From assembly GCA_030144725.1 (NCBI GenBank), contig JASKMD010000005.1:6373212-6437211 (forward strand): DNA of 64,000 bases, given 5' to 3'. Both the position numbers and the translations under genes were made by a program. Shown here piece by piece: positions 11,566 to 22,098 of the stretch. Source of the DNA: Haematococcus lacustris (lineage: Eukaryota; Chlorophyta; Chlorophyceae; Chlamydomonadales; Haematococcaceae). Position 1 is the first letter of the stretch. Every line of letters begins with the position of its first letter. The notes under the pieces were generated by a model. It was not told the DNA's origin. It saw only the letters and a list, made by a program, of their open reading frames with translations, and did no database searches.

Positions 11566-12069
11566 TGGTGCAAAGCAAACTCCCGTCGTCTCATGTAAGG
11601 AACAGGGAGGTAATGAGAAAAGGCAGGACCAAACTACAGGGAACAGCTGGGAACTGGGAAAAGGCTGGAAGAAAGTACATGCGAGCACAGCCTTTGATGC
11701 TGCTGCTGCCACCGCTGCTGCTGACGCCATTGCTCCTGGAACTGCCATTGCTATTCCTAGCCAGCCAGCCCTGTCTGCATGTAATCAGAGCAGTCTCTAC
11801 AGTCGAATGGCCATAGAAGATGCATACAAGAAAGTGGCTGATACCAGGGCTTTGTAGACCAGCATTTGGGTGTCTGTGCTGGGTACAGGTCTACAAACCA
11901 TGGCACTAAGATGACTGCAGTAGCTGCTTTTTTTATGATGCTTGATGCTTGTCTCTTGCTGGCTGTTGCCCCCACTAATGCTGTCACTGTCACTTGGCGT
12001 TAGAAGTCTGTGCTGATGAAGGCCCCGGCACGGTCAACCCTTATAGCTTGTGTGCCCACGTGAACTGCC
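11566..12069. repeat. intergenic, duplicated 5' flank
   Basis: No gene seen. About 11680-11815 (a CTG-rich run followed by a conserved stretch ending in a TCGA-tGGCCA-like motif) is repeated near 21085-21205 and 26270-26410, always upstream of a membrane-protein copy or its relic. The last 70 bases match the upstream region of copy 1. Confidence 0.55.
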
Positions 12070-13400
12070 GTGTTGTTGGCTGCAGACATCATGACGGCAA
12101 GCAAGCAACCGCTGCCCCAGGATGACTCCGCCCCTCCAACGCCCACCCCACCCCCATGCCAAGCGTCATTGTGTCACATTCCCCGGCCCGTCAGCCTACA
12201 CCAGGTCCCAGCGCTGCCCCAGCCGGCATCACCCAGCACTCTCCCGCAACAACTACACGCCCCACACCATCTCCCAGCAGCCTGGGTCAAACCCCGCCTG
12301 CACAGCAGCCAGCCAGCCCCAAGCTGCGCCCCTCTGCTGTGAAGTCTCAGCCCTTGCAGCAGCGCTCCAAGGTTGGACGGCTGCTGTGCCTGCTTACACT
12401 CATCCCTGTAGCAGCGTTCCTTGCCGTGGCTGTGTTGGTGGCACTCTGCTCAGACATGCTCCTACCTCTCACCCCCAAGCCTGCCTTTTGCAGCGAGGTC
12501 TATGCATGGCAGCACAACAGTCAGCAGCAGTTCGCCCAGCTGCAGCAGCAAGGCCTTGAAAATGCCCGCCATGCATCTGTCTGGGCCACCCACAAAGCTC
12601 GTCACCTGTCAGATCAAGCCAACCATGCATGGCAGACCTCCCAGCAGCAGGCAGAGCTGGGAATCCAGCACATCACGACCTCCATGTCAGCTGCATGGCA
12701 CCGCTTGAACCCGCATGGGGTCAGGTCCACAACCAGCCTGTGGCAGTCAGCGCTCAGTCTGGGTGCCCTCAGGGGGCTGCACATGTCAGTAGCCATGGAC
12801 CTGGAGGACGTATACCACCTGTCCTCCCAGCGAGCCCGGGCCAAGGGCAAGGCCACTAGCATGCTGCTCACCTGCCAGCACCCCACCGCCTGCTCATCAG
12901 CTGCAGCTGCGGTGGCAGCAGCTGTACAGCCGGCCAGCCACCTGCTGCTGATCAGCGGGGAGGAGCTGCAGGGGCCAGGGGCGGCAGGGGAGCTGCAGCA
13001 GCGACTGGCCTCTCAGCTGAAGTCCCACCCAGACTCAGTCGTGCTCGTCACTGGTCTGCCGCACCTCAGCACAGGTTGCTTTGCAGTCCTGAACAATGCC
13101 ATGTCTGAAGCGGGCAGCCTGCAGGCAGACGGCAAGGCAGTGCCCACATGGCAGGCCCTGTTCCTGCTGCAGGTGCAGATGCCAGCTGCTAGCACAGACC
13201 CAGCGGTCACTGAGGAGTGCGCTGCCAGCAGCGGTGCACTCACGCCCGGGGACCTGGACTTTACAGCCAAGGAGCAGCTGCAGCTCATTGTCACGTCTCA
13301 GGCTGCTGACACTGCTGACTACACTGTGCCGGCGCTGGCACGGGCGGCGCGAAGGCGCATTGACTATGTGCTGGCCTCCCACCAGCTCGGCCTCAGTTAG
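12070..13400 (+). CDS. single-pass membrane protein, family copy 2 (N-terminal frameshift)
   Basis: Closely matches copy 1, but a single base is missing in the C-run just before 12156 (28 nt here against 29 in copy 1). The ancestral start at 12070 is therefore out of frame. An internal ATG at 12156 opens a 414-residue frame (12156-13400) that keeps the basic/hydrophobic segment (about residues 76-98), the Gln/His-rich helix and the complete C-terminal domain. About 37 disordered N-terminal residues would be lost. Either this shorter form is made or the copy is an early pseudogene. Stop is TAG. Confidence 0.7.
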
Positions 13401-14006
13401 ACTCGTGGCATGACTGCGCATCTGACCGTCCCCATTGCTGCCCTGGACTGACTGCATGTTCACAGTTGCATTGACACCACCATGGTACTGAGCTCAAGAG
13501 TTGGCACAGTTCAGAACTCTGTTTGTGTTGTGAATAGCATGATTGCATCGCATGTCATGTGACGAGTAAGTGCGGTAGTACCCTGCAGTACCTACCTGCT
13601 GATCATGTCGAGACATCCAAACATATACCGCCATGGGTGCTGAGCGCAATTGCAACCGACCTGGCCCAGGAGCACTTGCACACAGTCAGGGACAGTCGCC
13701 GCAGTAATATTGATTCACATGGCATGCCTAACCGATGTAACTGCGTCCTCCACACACGCACAGAAACAAGCAAGGCTGGAGCGATACTTGACCCCTGATG
13801 GCCCAGTAACTGGTTCCGTCACTGGTCCTATTGCCACATCAGTTGCTGGCCCTTTAGCCGCATTCGTGGGCCCAGCCCTTGCCTGTGCCCCTGCCCTTGC
13901 TCATACAGAAGCACGCGGTGTCGCATTGTAATCTTCAGCTGCATGCACAGGAGAAGCAGGACTGGCAGCAACAGCCCAGCCCAGCCACTGTAAGAAGCAA
14001 AAGCAG
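13401..14006. other. intergenic, no gene seen
   Basis: Downstream of membrane-protein copy 2. The first 80 bases resemble the 3' ends of copies 1 and 3. The rest has only short open frames without recognisable features. It ends with the 8-bp direct repeat flanking the MITE (13999-14006). Confidence 0.5.
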
Positions 14007-14140
14007 TAGGGATCGTCCCATCTACGTAGATATACGTAGACCTAACGTTAGTTTAGATGGTTAGATTAGATCTAACATGCCAATCTAACGTTAGAATCGT
14101 CTAATCTAGTCTAACATTAGATGGGTCGGGACCATCCCTA
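14007..14140. mobile_element. hAT-type MITE, 134 bp
   Basis: Short non-coding element flanked by perfect 8-bp direct repeats AAAAGCAG (13999-14006 and 14141-14148). Its ends are inverted repeats: left TAGGGATCGTCCCATCTA; right, reverse-complemented, TAGGGATGGTCCCGACCCAT. The interior is A+T-rich compared with the surroundings and full of small palindromes (CTAACGTTAG, TACGTA, AGATCT). An 8-bp target duplication with ends starting TAGGG fits the hAT superfamily. No transposase is encoded, so it is non-autonomous. Confidence 0.85.
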
Positions 14141-14319
14141 AAAAGCAGCCCCCAGCTGCTGCCAGCAAATGTCAACATGCCAGTAGTAGTCGCTCGCATC
14201 AGACCTAGCAGCTGTGCCACTCACAGTTGGCTGCGTATGGTACATCAGCTTACAATACCTGCTACTTGTGTATCGCCGGTGCTCGGTGCCCTGCGTCTTT
14301 ATCATTCATAATTGGCGCT

Positions 14320-14794
14320 TACCGTACTCTCCCTTTTGATTCGCGTCCGCGAATCGTTTTTTTGGCTTCGCGAAATCGCGAACGAGTAAACAATGTGGTT
14401 TTTGGCTGAATCGCGAAGTGGTCAAACAATTATTTGACCTGCGTGAATGGTGTTGCGATGGACCGCTTCATGGTCCGTGGTATCAGTGCCGACGACGCAG
14501 CCGAAAATCTGCTACGCCAGGTCGACCAACACGAAGATGGCCCTTGCACAGTGGCTGTGACTTGGTGACCGGGTGGCTTGACTTGGTGACCTGTGCAGAA
14601 AGTGTCCACGGAGGATTAACATGTCATGCAAGGAATGGCTGTCTTGAATATTTATAGGCACACCCACGTTGTCAAAGTTGTGTTTTGCTGCAACTTTTGC
14701 ATCGGGAAAAAGTAAACAATGTTTTTTTTGCATCGGGAAAGAGTATTTAATTATAGTTTTCGAGGCCTCGCGAATCAAAAGGGAGAGTACGGTA
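14320..14794. mobile_element. inverted-repeat DNA transposon, about 475 bp, non-autonomous
   Basis: Perfect 26-bp terminal inverted repeats at 14320-14345 and 14769-14794, starting TACCGTACTCTCCC. No longer target duplication is seen, but the outermost bases are TA on both sides, which fits a TA target as in Tc1/mariner elements. Subterminal parts hold repeated TCGCGAA and GTAAACAATG motifs. The middle (about 14440-14620) is less A+T-rich and includes a 36-codon frame at 14458-14568 (starts MDRFMVRGISADD). This may be captured gene sequence; it is not recognisable as transposase. Confidence 0.75.
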
Positions 14795-15242
14795 GTCCGA
14801 TATTGTACATCTCAGCAGATCAGCGCAATCCTATGTCACCAAGTGGATCCATGCTATCATGCCCGCAATCATCCTGACTCAGGCTAATCATGGTAAAGGC
14901 CTACAGTTATCCCACGAAGCCTGTACAGTTGTGTACAGCCATTTGCTGCATGGATGGGCCGAAACATATCCCAGCGTGTCCATGCAACAATTACAGCTGT
15001 ATGCTACTGCTAGTCATGGCAAAGGCCTGCACCTCTCCCTCAAAGCTGGGTACCTCTGCCCACAGAACCCGGTGTATATAACCCGCTGCTGCATAGAATA
15101 GCCATAATCCACCCCAGCAGATCCATGCAGTCATGCAAGCTGCATGCATGCTATTACACCTGCATTCATGTAAGCTGCAACTCTAGCGACATAGCCAGCC
15201 CCCTCGTGGCAGTGAGCCTCTGTCACCACACGTGGACTAAGC
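14795..15242. repeat. 3'-flank module copy 3, interrupted by insertion
   Basis: About 14925-15235 is the BTB 3'-flank module (TTACA near 14990). It breaks off at CGTGGACTAAGC (15231-15242) and resumes at 15844, where the same 12 bases recur. The uninterrupted copies at 3.9, 8.9 and 27.7 kb show what the empty site looked like. Confidence 0.7.
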
Positions 15243-15843
15243 GGGGCTGGCGGTGAGGCACCTCCACGCGGTGGCCCTGGTAACAATCCGCGTTGACTTC
15301 GGTCGCACGGATTGGCTAAGCTACCTCACCACCGCACCCAGCGGTATATAAATTGGGATGCAACGGGACAGCCTTCCCAGGCTTGAACGGGCACCGCTTT
15401 GTCCAGCGGAATACAAATGAGGTCCGGGTGCCGCACACGACCGCTGCGGGTCATCGAGCTGTTGTGGAGTTGTTGGCGTCGTCAAGGAGGGAGCAGAGCT
15501 ACCTCAACGCGGGACGTTAGCTGACAGCTGAAGTTTGGACTTTTGGAGCCTGAACTTCAGCTTTTAGTGCGACATCAGGCGGACAAGGCTGGAACTGCTC
15601 TCGTCAACGAGGAGAAGAGATAGGTCCAGCTGCCGAGTGCACTGGTCTTTGCTCCTCTCATGCCTCTTTGTTTGCCTTGGGTGCTAGCTGTGGTCTGTGG
15701 CTACAGCTAGGGCAGCTTGGTGGGGACATGTCCAGCCTGTGTCCAACGTTTGGAGGTGGGAGCAGGCCGCGCCACAGGCGGAAGCTCCTCCCTTAATGCA
15801 CGCCGGTTTGTACCGGAGTAGTTTTCTTTCTTTCTTTCTTTCT
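15243..15843 (+). mobile_element. 601-bp retroposed element with (TTTC)n tail
   Basis: Inserted in a 3'-flank module and flanked by 12-bp direct repeats CGTGGACTAAGC (15231-15242 and 15844-15855). The 3' end is a run of about five TTTC units, preceded by a small hairpin CCGGT-TTGT-ACCGG (15803-15816). Two further hairpins are visible: 15527-15535 with 15553-15561, and 15684-15691 with 15703-15710. A TATATAAA box lies about 100 bp from the 5' end (around 15343-15350). No coding frame is convincing. Target duplication plus a simple-repeat tail indicates insertion by LINE-type reverse transcription of an RNA. Source RNA unknown. Confidence 0.8.
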
Positions 15844-15855
15844 CGTGGACTAAGC

Positions 15856-16004
15856 ATGTGCACACGGCAACACAGGTCAAGGACATGGGCAGTGCAGCAG
15901 CTGTATGTTGATGAAGCCAGTGCCAGCATGTGTAGCCACCATAGCGGCACAGAAACACCATATATGTGGACTCATCAGCACGCAATTAACCATCACCAAG
16001 CTCA
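15856..16004. repeat. remainder of 3'-flank module copy 3
   Basis: Continues the module after the 601-bp insertion (matches about 8965-9120 and 3895-4000) and leads to the stop of BTB copy D. Confidence 0.6.
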
Positions 16005-18307
16005 TCAGTGGTATGTGCTTCGAAGTACTTTCAAGCGAGGCAGCCTCGAGCAAACATTGTTGCAGCCTGGCCTGTGCATCACTTGAAATGCCGCAGTGAT
16101 CTGCAGGCAGCCATCCTTCAGGAATGGGCCAAGGTCTGCTGCTGTGGCCAGGCTCTTGTTCAGGAAAGAAAGTTCGCCCCAGCTATCCAGGACCCATGCA
16201 GCTGACCAGTCATGGCCCAGACTGGCGCCTATGCTAATGTTATCTTCCACGTGTGAGCCATGTGGCAGTTTGGCGCCCAGGGCATGGCCCTTGCACTCAG
16301 CATAGGTCACCAACTGGCCCCAGCAGCCCAGTGTGAAGCCAGCCTCATCCTCTGTGCCCTCGTGCAGGTTCAGGGAGACCCTCCAGCCCACCCCTGCAGA
16401 GTAGACTGGCTCTGATGCTATCTTGGCTGTCAAGTCCTTGCTGGCCAGCAGGTCAACCAGCTGCTGCCGGGGCACATCCCAGCGGATGGTGCTGCGCCGC
16501 AGCAGCTCAGCGGGTGTAAGCTGCTTGCGAAGTGCAGCACACCAGGCGGGGATGGCCTTGTCCAGCAACCCCGCCATGCACCCACAGTAGGCTGCTTGTG
16601 CTACCACGATAGTGAGTACTCCAGGGATTTCAAACCAGTCCAGTGCTGGCAGTCGACCCATGGCATAGGCTGCACATGCACACGACAAGCCAGGCATGGA
16701 GTCTAGTCGAGGTCAAACAGCCTTCAGCCTGAGCAGTCTGTGGATGCACACACCAAGCTAGACATACAATCAGGTGCCAGTGACCTGAAACCCTTGCCCT
16801 GCCTAGCTCAGCCTGAACACGTAGCTCTATCGTAGCTGGTAAGGATTCAATCAGACAATCATGCAAAGAGACAGATGCTGCCAGGTGAGGGTGCGATGCA
16901 GGTTTGAGTACCTCTTATGCTCATGATCATGATAATTCGGGTGGTGAAGGTTTGACGAGTGACCCACCTAGGCTGAGGTGCTGCACCCGCATCAGGCAGG
17001 ACAGCTGTTGCTTCTGTTCCTTGGAGCAGGCCTGACCTCCCGGCCCAGCCATCCACAGACTGATCAGCTCCACCACGCTGTTCTCACTGTCCACTGTCAA
17101 CGCATCGCTGCCTGCCCACTGCTGCACTGCTGCAAAGGGCAGCTGCTGGAAGTACTCTCTCAGCTGGGGGCTGGTGATGACGGCGTGGACATCCCCATAC
17201 TGGCTGACAATGAGGCTCTTGACAAGCTGCTGCCACTTCTTGTGCTCAGGCAGCAAGTCACAGCTGTCAGGCAGGGTCTGCAGCACCAGCACCAGCTGCT
17301 CCGTTGCCAGCTGTGAGGGCGGAAGGTCGATAAGTTTGAGCAGGCATGAGCTGGACAGGGAGGAGAAGGCCCAGCGCTCAGCCACACAGCACACCTGCAC
17401 AGCACACACCGGACATTGGCTCGAGTAGTCCCTGAGCGGCACAGGCAGGCAAAACAGTACTTATGGGAGTGTGTATGCACGACGCGGCAGTGGCAAGCGG
17501 GTAAAGCACAAGTTACAGCTGAACCAGGCTCATGTCCCCTTCACTGGATGTGAGGCATGTGGATGTCACATCATATGCAGTATTCGCACTGCAGGTCACC
17601 CCCAGCTCTGTGACAATGCCCTTGCAGCTTGTGGCAAACGCTGAGGTGCCTAGCCCTTGCTGCTCACTCACTCTGGCCAGTGTGAGTGGGTCCATTACCT
17701 CCGCAGCCAGCTCCCCCTCATACATGCAGCGCACCACCAAGCGGGCGGCATCGCACTCAGCCTGGCTGTCAAAGGTCTCCTCCAAGCAAGGTGTAGGGAG
17801 CTGGCTAGGTTCAGGCTGCTCCAAACCCTGGACTACCAGGGCTTGGCTGCATGCCTCAGCGCAGCGCAAGTCATCTTGGACCTTGGCTTCCTTGCATGCC
17901 TGCAATGCAGCAATGTATGGTTTTTGCAACACCTTGTCACCATGGTCAGTACAGGTGGGTGCGCCATGTCAAGCCCTCAAAACTCGGTCTGCAACATCTG
18001 ACCAGACCAACATCTGAGTTACCTGAGCTAGTTGGCTGACAGTGAGTCCTTCTGGCAGACTCCCTGTCTTGGCAAAGTGCGCCACAACGGTCGAGGGCTG
18101 GAAGCTGGCAGCGCCCTGCGACCCGCTGCCGGGCCATCGCAGCAGCCTGGCCTTAAAGTACTCGCTGTTGGCGGCCAGCAGAGCGCGATGTACCGGGAGC
18201 GAGGCGGAGCAGGGCGCATCGACAGTTTTGTTTACCAAGCACAGTTTGAGAGTGGCGTCTGACAGAGTGTCATCGCCCCATAGCCAAGCAAACACCGGCC
18301 GCTTCAT
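16005..18307 (-). CDS. BTB-BACK-MATH-like protein, copy D (intact)
   Basis: Exons 18307-18023, 17899-17672, 17394-16968 and 16669-16005, total 1605 nt, 534 aa, all phases consistent. BTB start MKRPVFAWLWGDDTLSDATL, BTB end DAARLVVRCMYEGELAAEV, BACK VAERWAFSSLSSSCLLKL, C-terminal MATH-like domain with DGCLQITAAFQVM. Exon 3 is 27 nt shorter than in B and C: nine residues are missing in the loop after HKKWQ, as also in E and F. Acceptor of exon 4 is the AG in ...GTGCAG before CCTATGCC. Role as a CUL3 adaptor is inferred from family. The start codon is the conserved MKRP ATG shared with copy F. Confidence 0.83.
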
Positions 18308-18322
18308 GTAAGGAACAGGGAG

Positions 18323-20505
18323 GTGTTGGGAAAAGGCTGGAAAACAGTACATGCAAGCACAGCATTTAATGCTGCTGGTCACCCCCGCCATTGGCTGCAC
18401 CCCCATGGCTCAAGAGATAACTTTCTTACTCATTTCTGCACGGATGAGGCCGCCGATTTGTGCGATGAGCTAGTAATGGCCCGAATAGAGTGCAGCCAGC
18501 CCCAGTGTTCTGGAGCGTCGCAGACACATTTAGCGACGGCATTAGGCAGCCTGGACCCAGAGCGGCGTGAATGGCGCATCCTGACTGGACATGCCAACTT
18601 TTCAGGTTAGCACGCATCAGTGATGCAACGTCCTAGCACGAATCGAGACCCACTCCCAAGCTCACCTGCTGCTTCCCGGCCTGCTTCCTTGCCCCCGCTC
18701 CAAAGTGTCACCTTTTGTCATCAAACGGCGCCTCTGCAGGTCGATGGCATTGTGGGTTGGGAGCGTGACCGCGATTGCGGATTGTCGCTGAAAACAGGTT
18801 CAGTCCACATGTTGCAGCCATTTTTAGGTTGCACAAGAGTTCCTGATTACTGGTGCTTGTGGCTTCTGAGCAACCACGAACGGCAAGAATTAGTGAAAAA
18901 CATGCAGACACTGAGCTGTGAGAAGTGTTTGCCGTTGTGCAGGCCTGTAAACGCCATGGTTACCAAGAAAAGGGGGGTGATGGCTAGATGTGCCGGTGCG
19001 CAAAAAGCGAGGGAGGTTATGGCACAGCGCAGGGCTGCTGAGGCTGAAGCCAAGGCCCAGGCTGGTGCTGCTGAGGCTGAGACCCAGGCACAGGCTGATG
19101 CTGGTGCTCATGAGGCTGATGAGGCTGGTGCTGATGAGGCTGGTGCTTATGAGGCTGATGCTGGTGCTTATGAGGCTGAGGCCCAGGCACAGGCTGATGC
19201 TCGTGCTTATGAGGCACAGTTGCACCAGCTGCAGCCTGAACTGCAGCAGAGGGAGCAACAAGCTACTGACACCCAACGCTTGCAACATCTACAGCAACAG
19301 CTGCAGGACCTGCAGCAGGATGAACTTCAACGTAAGGAGCAGCAGGTGGCTGAGCAGCAACAGCAGCTGCAGCAGCAGCAGGCAGACATGCACCTGAGGG
19401 AGCAGCAGTTGGCTGAGCAGCAACACCAGCTGCAGCAGCAGCAGGCAGACATGCAGCAGAGGGAGCAGCAGGTGGCTCACCAGCAGCAACAGGTGCAGCA
19501 GCAGCAGGCGGACCTGCAGCTGAGGGAGCAGCAGGTGGCTCAGCAACACCACCAGGTGCAGCAGCAGCAGGCGGACCTGCAGCTGAGGGAGCAGCAGGTG
19601 GCTACCCAGAAGCACCAGGTGCAGCAGCAACAGGCGGACCTGCAGCAGAGGGAGCAGCAGGTGGCTCAGCAACACCACCAGGTGCAGTTGCAGCAGCAGC
19701 TGTACAGACTGCAGCAACAGCTCGAGGCACACAGTGGGGCTGAATTGCAACGCCAGGTGCAGCAGCAGCTGGCTGCACAGCAACACCTGTTGCAGCAGCA
19801 GCAGGCAGACCTGCTACTAAAGCAGCAGCAGGTGGAGAAGCAGCCGCAAGAGGCGGCAGTCCAGCAGGCTGTCAGCACCCACCACCCCCTCCCAGACCAT
19901 TCTACATGCTCTCCCCTCGTCCCTGGGTCCCTCAGGTCACCCCTCTTCAAGCTGTACCATGCCATGCACAAGACACCAGTGCCAGCCACCGGCAACGTGG
20001 ACACATCATGCGTCGGCGCTACCTGGTGCTGGACAACGCTAGGCAAGCAGGTGTATGCAGTATGCCAGAGGCTGATGTGGAGCGCATGCATGATAAGGTG
20101 GAGGGGTGCAGGGCAATGCACCGCATGGTGTTCACACCTGACAGGGAGCAGCCTCAATGGGCCATGGCTGCTTGTGCATGCAGCACGTGCATGAGTGTGC
20201 CATGCCTGCCATGCATGAAGCCTGACACCACTACCCCACTTGAGCCCATGCCCATGTTTCTAGACACTGTGAAGGAGGTGTATGATGACAAAGAGTGTTA
20301 TGCATTGTTGATGTGGTTCCATCCCGATTTGTTGCATGATGAGGTGTGCTTTGGCAAACTGACCAACACACACTGTGCACGATATTGCCAGCACATGGGG
20401 TTGGATAGGCCAAAGGAACGTCGGAAACTGCGTCGTTTAGTGGTGAGGGACCTAAGGAGTGAGCAGCTGGAGTTTGAATATGAGGTGAACCGTTTATATG
20501 GCTGA
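18323..20505 (+). CDS. Gln-rich coiled-coil protein, unknown function; gene model uncertain
   Basis: Divergent from BTB copy D. A long open frame covers 18620-20194 (524 codons). Its first part has a Cys/Trp-bearing stretch (PDYWCLWLLSNHERQEL, LSCEKC), then Ala/Glu/Asp repeats (about 19060-19215), then about six 20-residue repeats built on QQQADLQLREQQVAQQ (about 19324-19690), predicted coiled coil. From about 19906 a different frame (19906-20505) carries the more protein-like C-terminus (VKEVYDDKECYALLMWFHPD, ending EFEYEVNRLYG). A small intron near 19868-19930 or a frameshift must join them. An upstream frame, 18323-18605 (DEAADLCDELVMARIECSQ), ends at a GT donor and may be exon 1. I do not recognise the family. 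Confidence 0.5.
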
Positions 20506-21219
20506 TTTGGCTGGTTATGTAAGGTGCATGGGGGTCTACTTTGGAGCATCACAAACGGCCCAAACATGAACACAACGCGTTTATGTCCTGATTACATGAT
20601 AGAAGCCCACACAAGGAGCCGCACAGAACTGGCAGTTCACATCCTGCCGCCCTGGTTGGACAGTGAGAACGGCCGGAAAAGTGCCATTTTCATGCAAATT
20701 TGTCGCACGCTTGTTGTCGCACATTGTTGTGCAGGGAAAGCCCGGAAGCCACACCAGCACTATCAAGCACATGATCAGCACTAGCACTAGCACTAGAACA
20801 CATGTCGGGGGGGTCCTGCGCCCGACAAGAAATTCAAAATTTTGAAAAGCTGAGCCGCTGAGCGAGATAGCTATTCGCCGATCACAGCCCCACTAAGCAG
20901 GCCAATTCCGGCACAATGCGACCAGAATTCTCAACACCCCCGCCCGCCACGGCACAGGTGCACATCAGCCCGAGCAGCCCGCTAGCCTCGCGCTCGTGAG
21001 CTGCACAGCCCTGCGCAAGAATCGCTGAAAAACTCTTAAAGAGCAGTCGGATAGTTATCAGGGGTGCAGCCAATGGCGGGGGTGACCTGCTGCTGCCATT
21101 GCTGCTGCTGACGCCAGTGTTCCTGGAACTGCCATTGCTAATCCTGACCAGCCAGCCCTGTATACATGTACCTATTGTAGTCTCTGCAGTCGACTGGCCA
21201 CAGCTGCAGCCACAAGGCC
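20506..21219. other. intergenic, no gene seen
   Basis: Contains a short ACTAGC run near 20779-20798. From about 21085 it carries the flank shared with 11.7 and 26.3 kb. Nothing coding is supported. Confidence 0.5.
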
Positions 21220-22098
21220 TTGATCATGTTGCAACAGCTGCAGCAGCAAGGCTTTGAACACGCCCGCCATGCTTGTGACTGGGCCACCCACACAGCTCGT
21301 CACCTGTCCGATCAAGCCATCCATGCATGGCAGACCTCTCACCAGCAGGCAGAGCTGGGCATCCAGCACATCCAGACCTCCATGTCAGCTGCATGGCAAC
21401 GCTTGCACCCTCATGGGGTCAGGTCCACAGCCAGCCTGTGGCAGTCAGCCCTCAGCCTGGGTGCCCTCAGGGGGCTGCACATGTCAGTAGCCATGGACCT
21501 GGAGGACGTCTACCACCTGTCCTCCCAGCGGGCACGGGCCAAGGGCAAGGCCACTAGCATGCTGCTCACCTGCCAGCACCCCACCGCCTGCTCATCAGCT
21601 GCAGCTGCGGTGGCAGCAGCTGTACAGCCGGCCAGCCACCTGCTGCTGAATAGCGGGGAGGAGCTGCAGGGGCCAGGGGCGGCAGGGGAGCTGCAGCAGC
21701 GACTGGCCTCTCAGCTGAAGTCCCACCCAGACTCAGTCGTGCTCGTCACTGGTCTGCCGCACCTCAGCACAGGGTGTTTTGCAGTCCTGAACAATGCCAT
21801 GTCTGAAGCGGGCAGCCTGCAGGCAGACGGCAAGGCAGTGCCCACATGGCAGGCCCTGTTCCTGCTGCAGGTGCAGATGGCTGCTGCAAGCACAGATCCA
21901 GCGGTCACTGGGGAGTGTGCTGCCAGCAGTGGTGCACTCACGCCCGGGGACCTGGACTTTACAGCCAAGGAGCAGCTGCAGCTCATTGTCGCGTCTCAGG
22001 CTGCTGACACTGCTGACTTCACAGTGCCTGCGCTGGCACGGGCGGTGCGAAGGCGCATTGACTATGTGCTGGCCACCCACCAGCTCGGCCTCATTTAG
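21220..22098 (+). pseudogene. membrane-protein family copy 3, 5'-truncated
   Basis: A 292-codon open frame matches residues from about 152 onward of copy 1 (QLQQQGFEHARHACDW to the C-terminal HQLGLI), with the C-terminal domain uninterrupted. The Pro-rich N-terminus and the transmembrane segment are absent: upstream sequence passes straight into the shared non-coding flank at about 21205. If expressed, it would be a soluble version of the C-terminal domain. The frame is open throughout, so either a recent truncation or a functional soluble paralogue is possible. Confidence 0.6.

Noticed and set aside
19017..20157. Minus-strand Leu-rich frames opposite the Q-rich gene
   Set aside because: Mirror translation of CAG-rich repeats; the plus strand gives coherent heptad-like repeats.
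20779..20800. Telomere-like or centromere-like short repeat
   Set aside because: Only three ACTAGC units, too short to mean anything.
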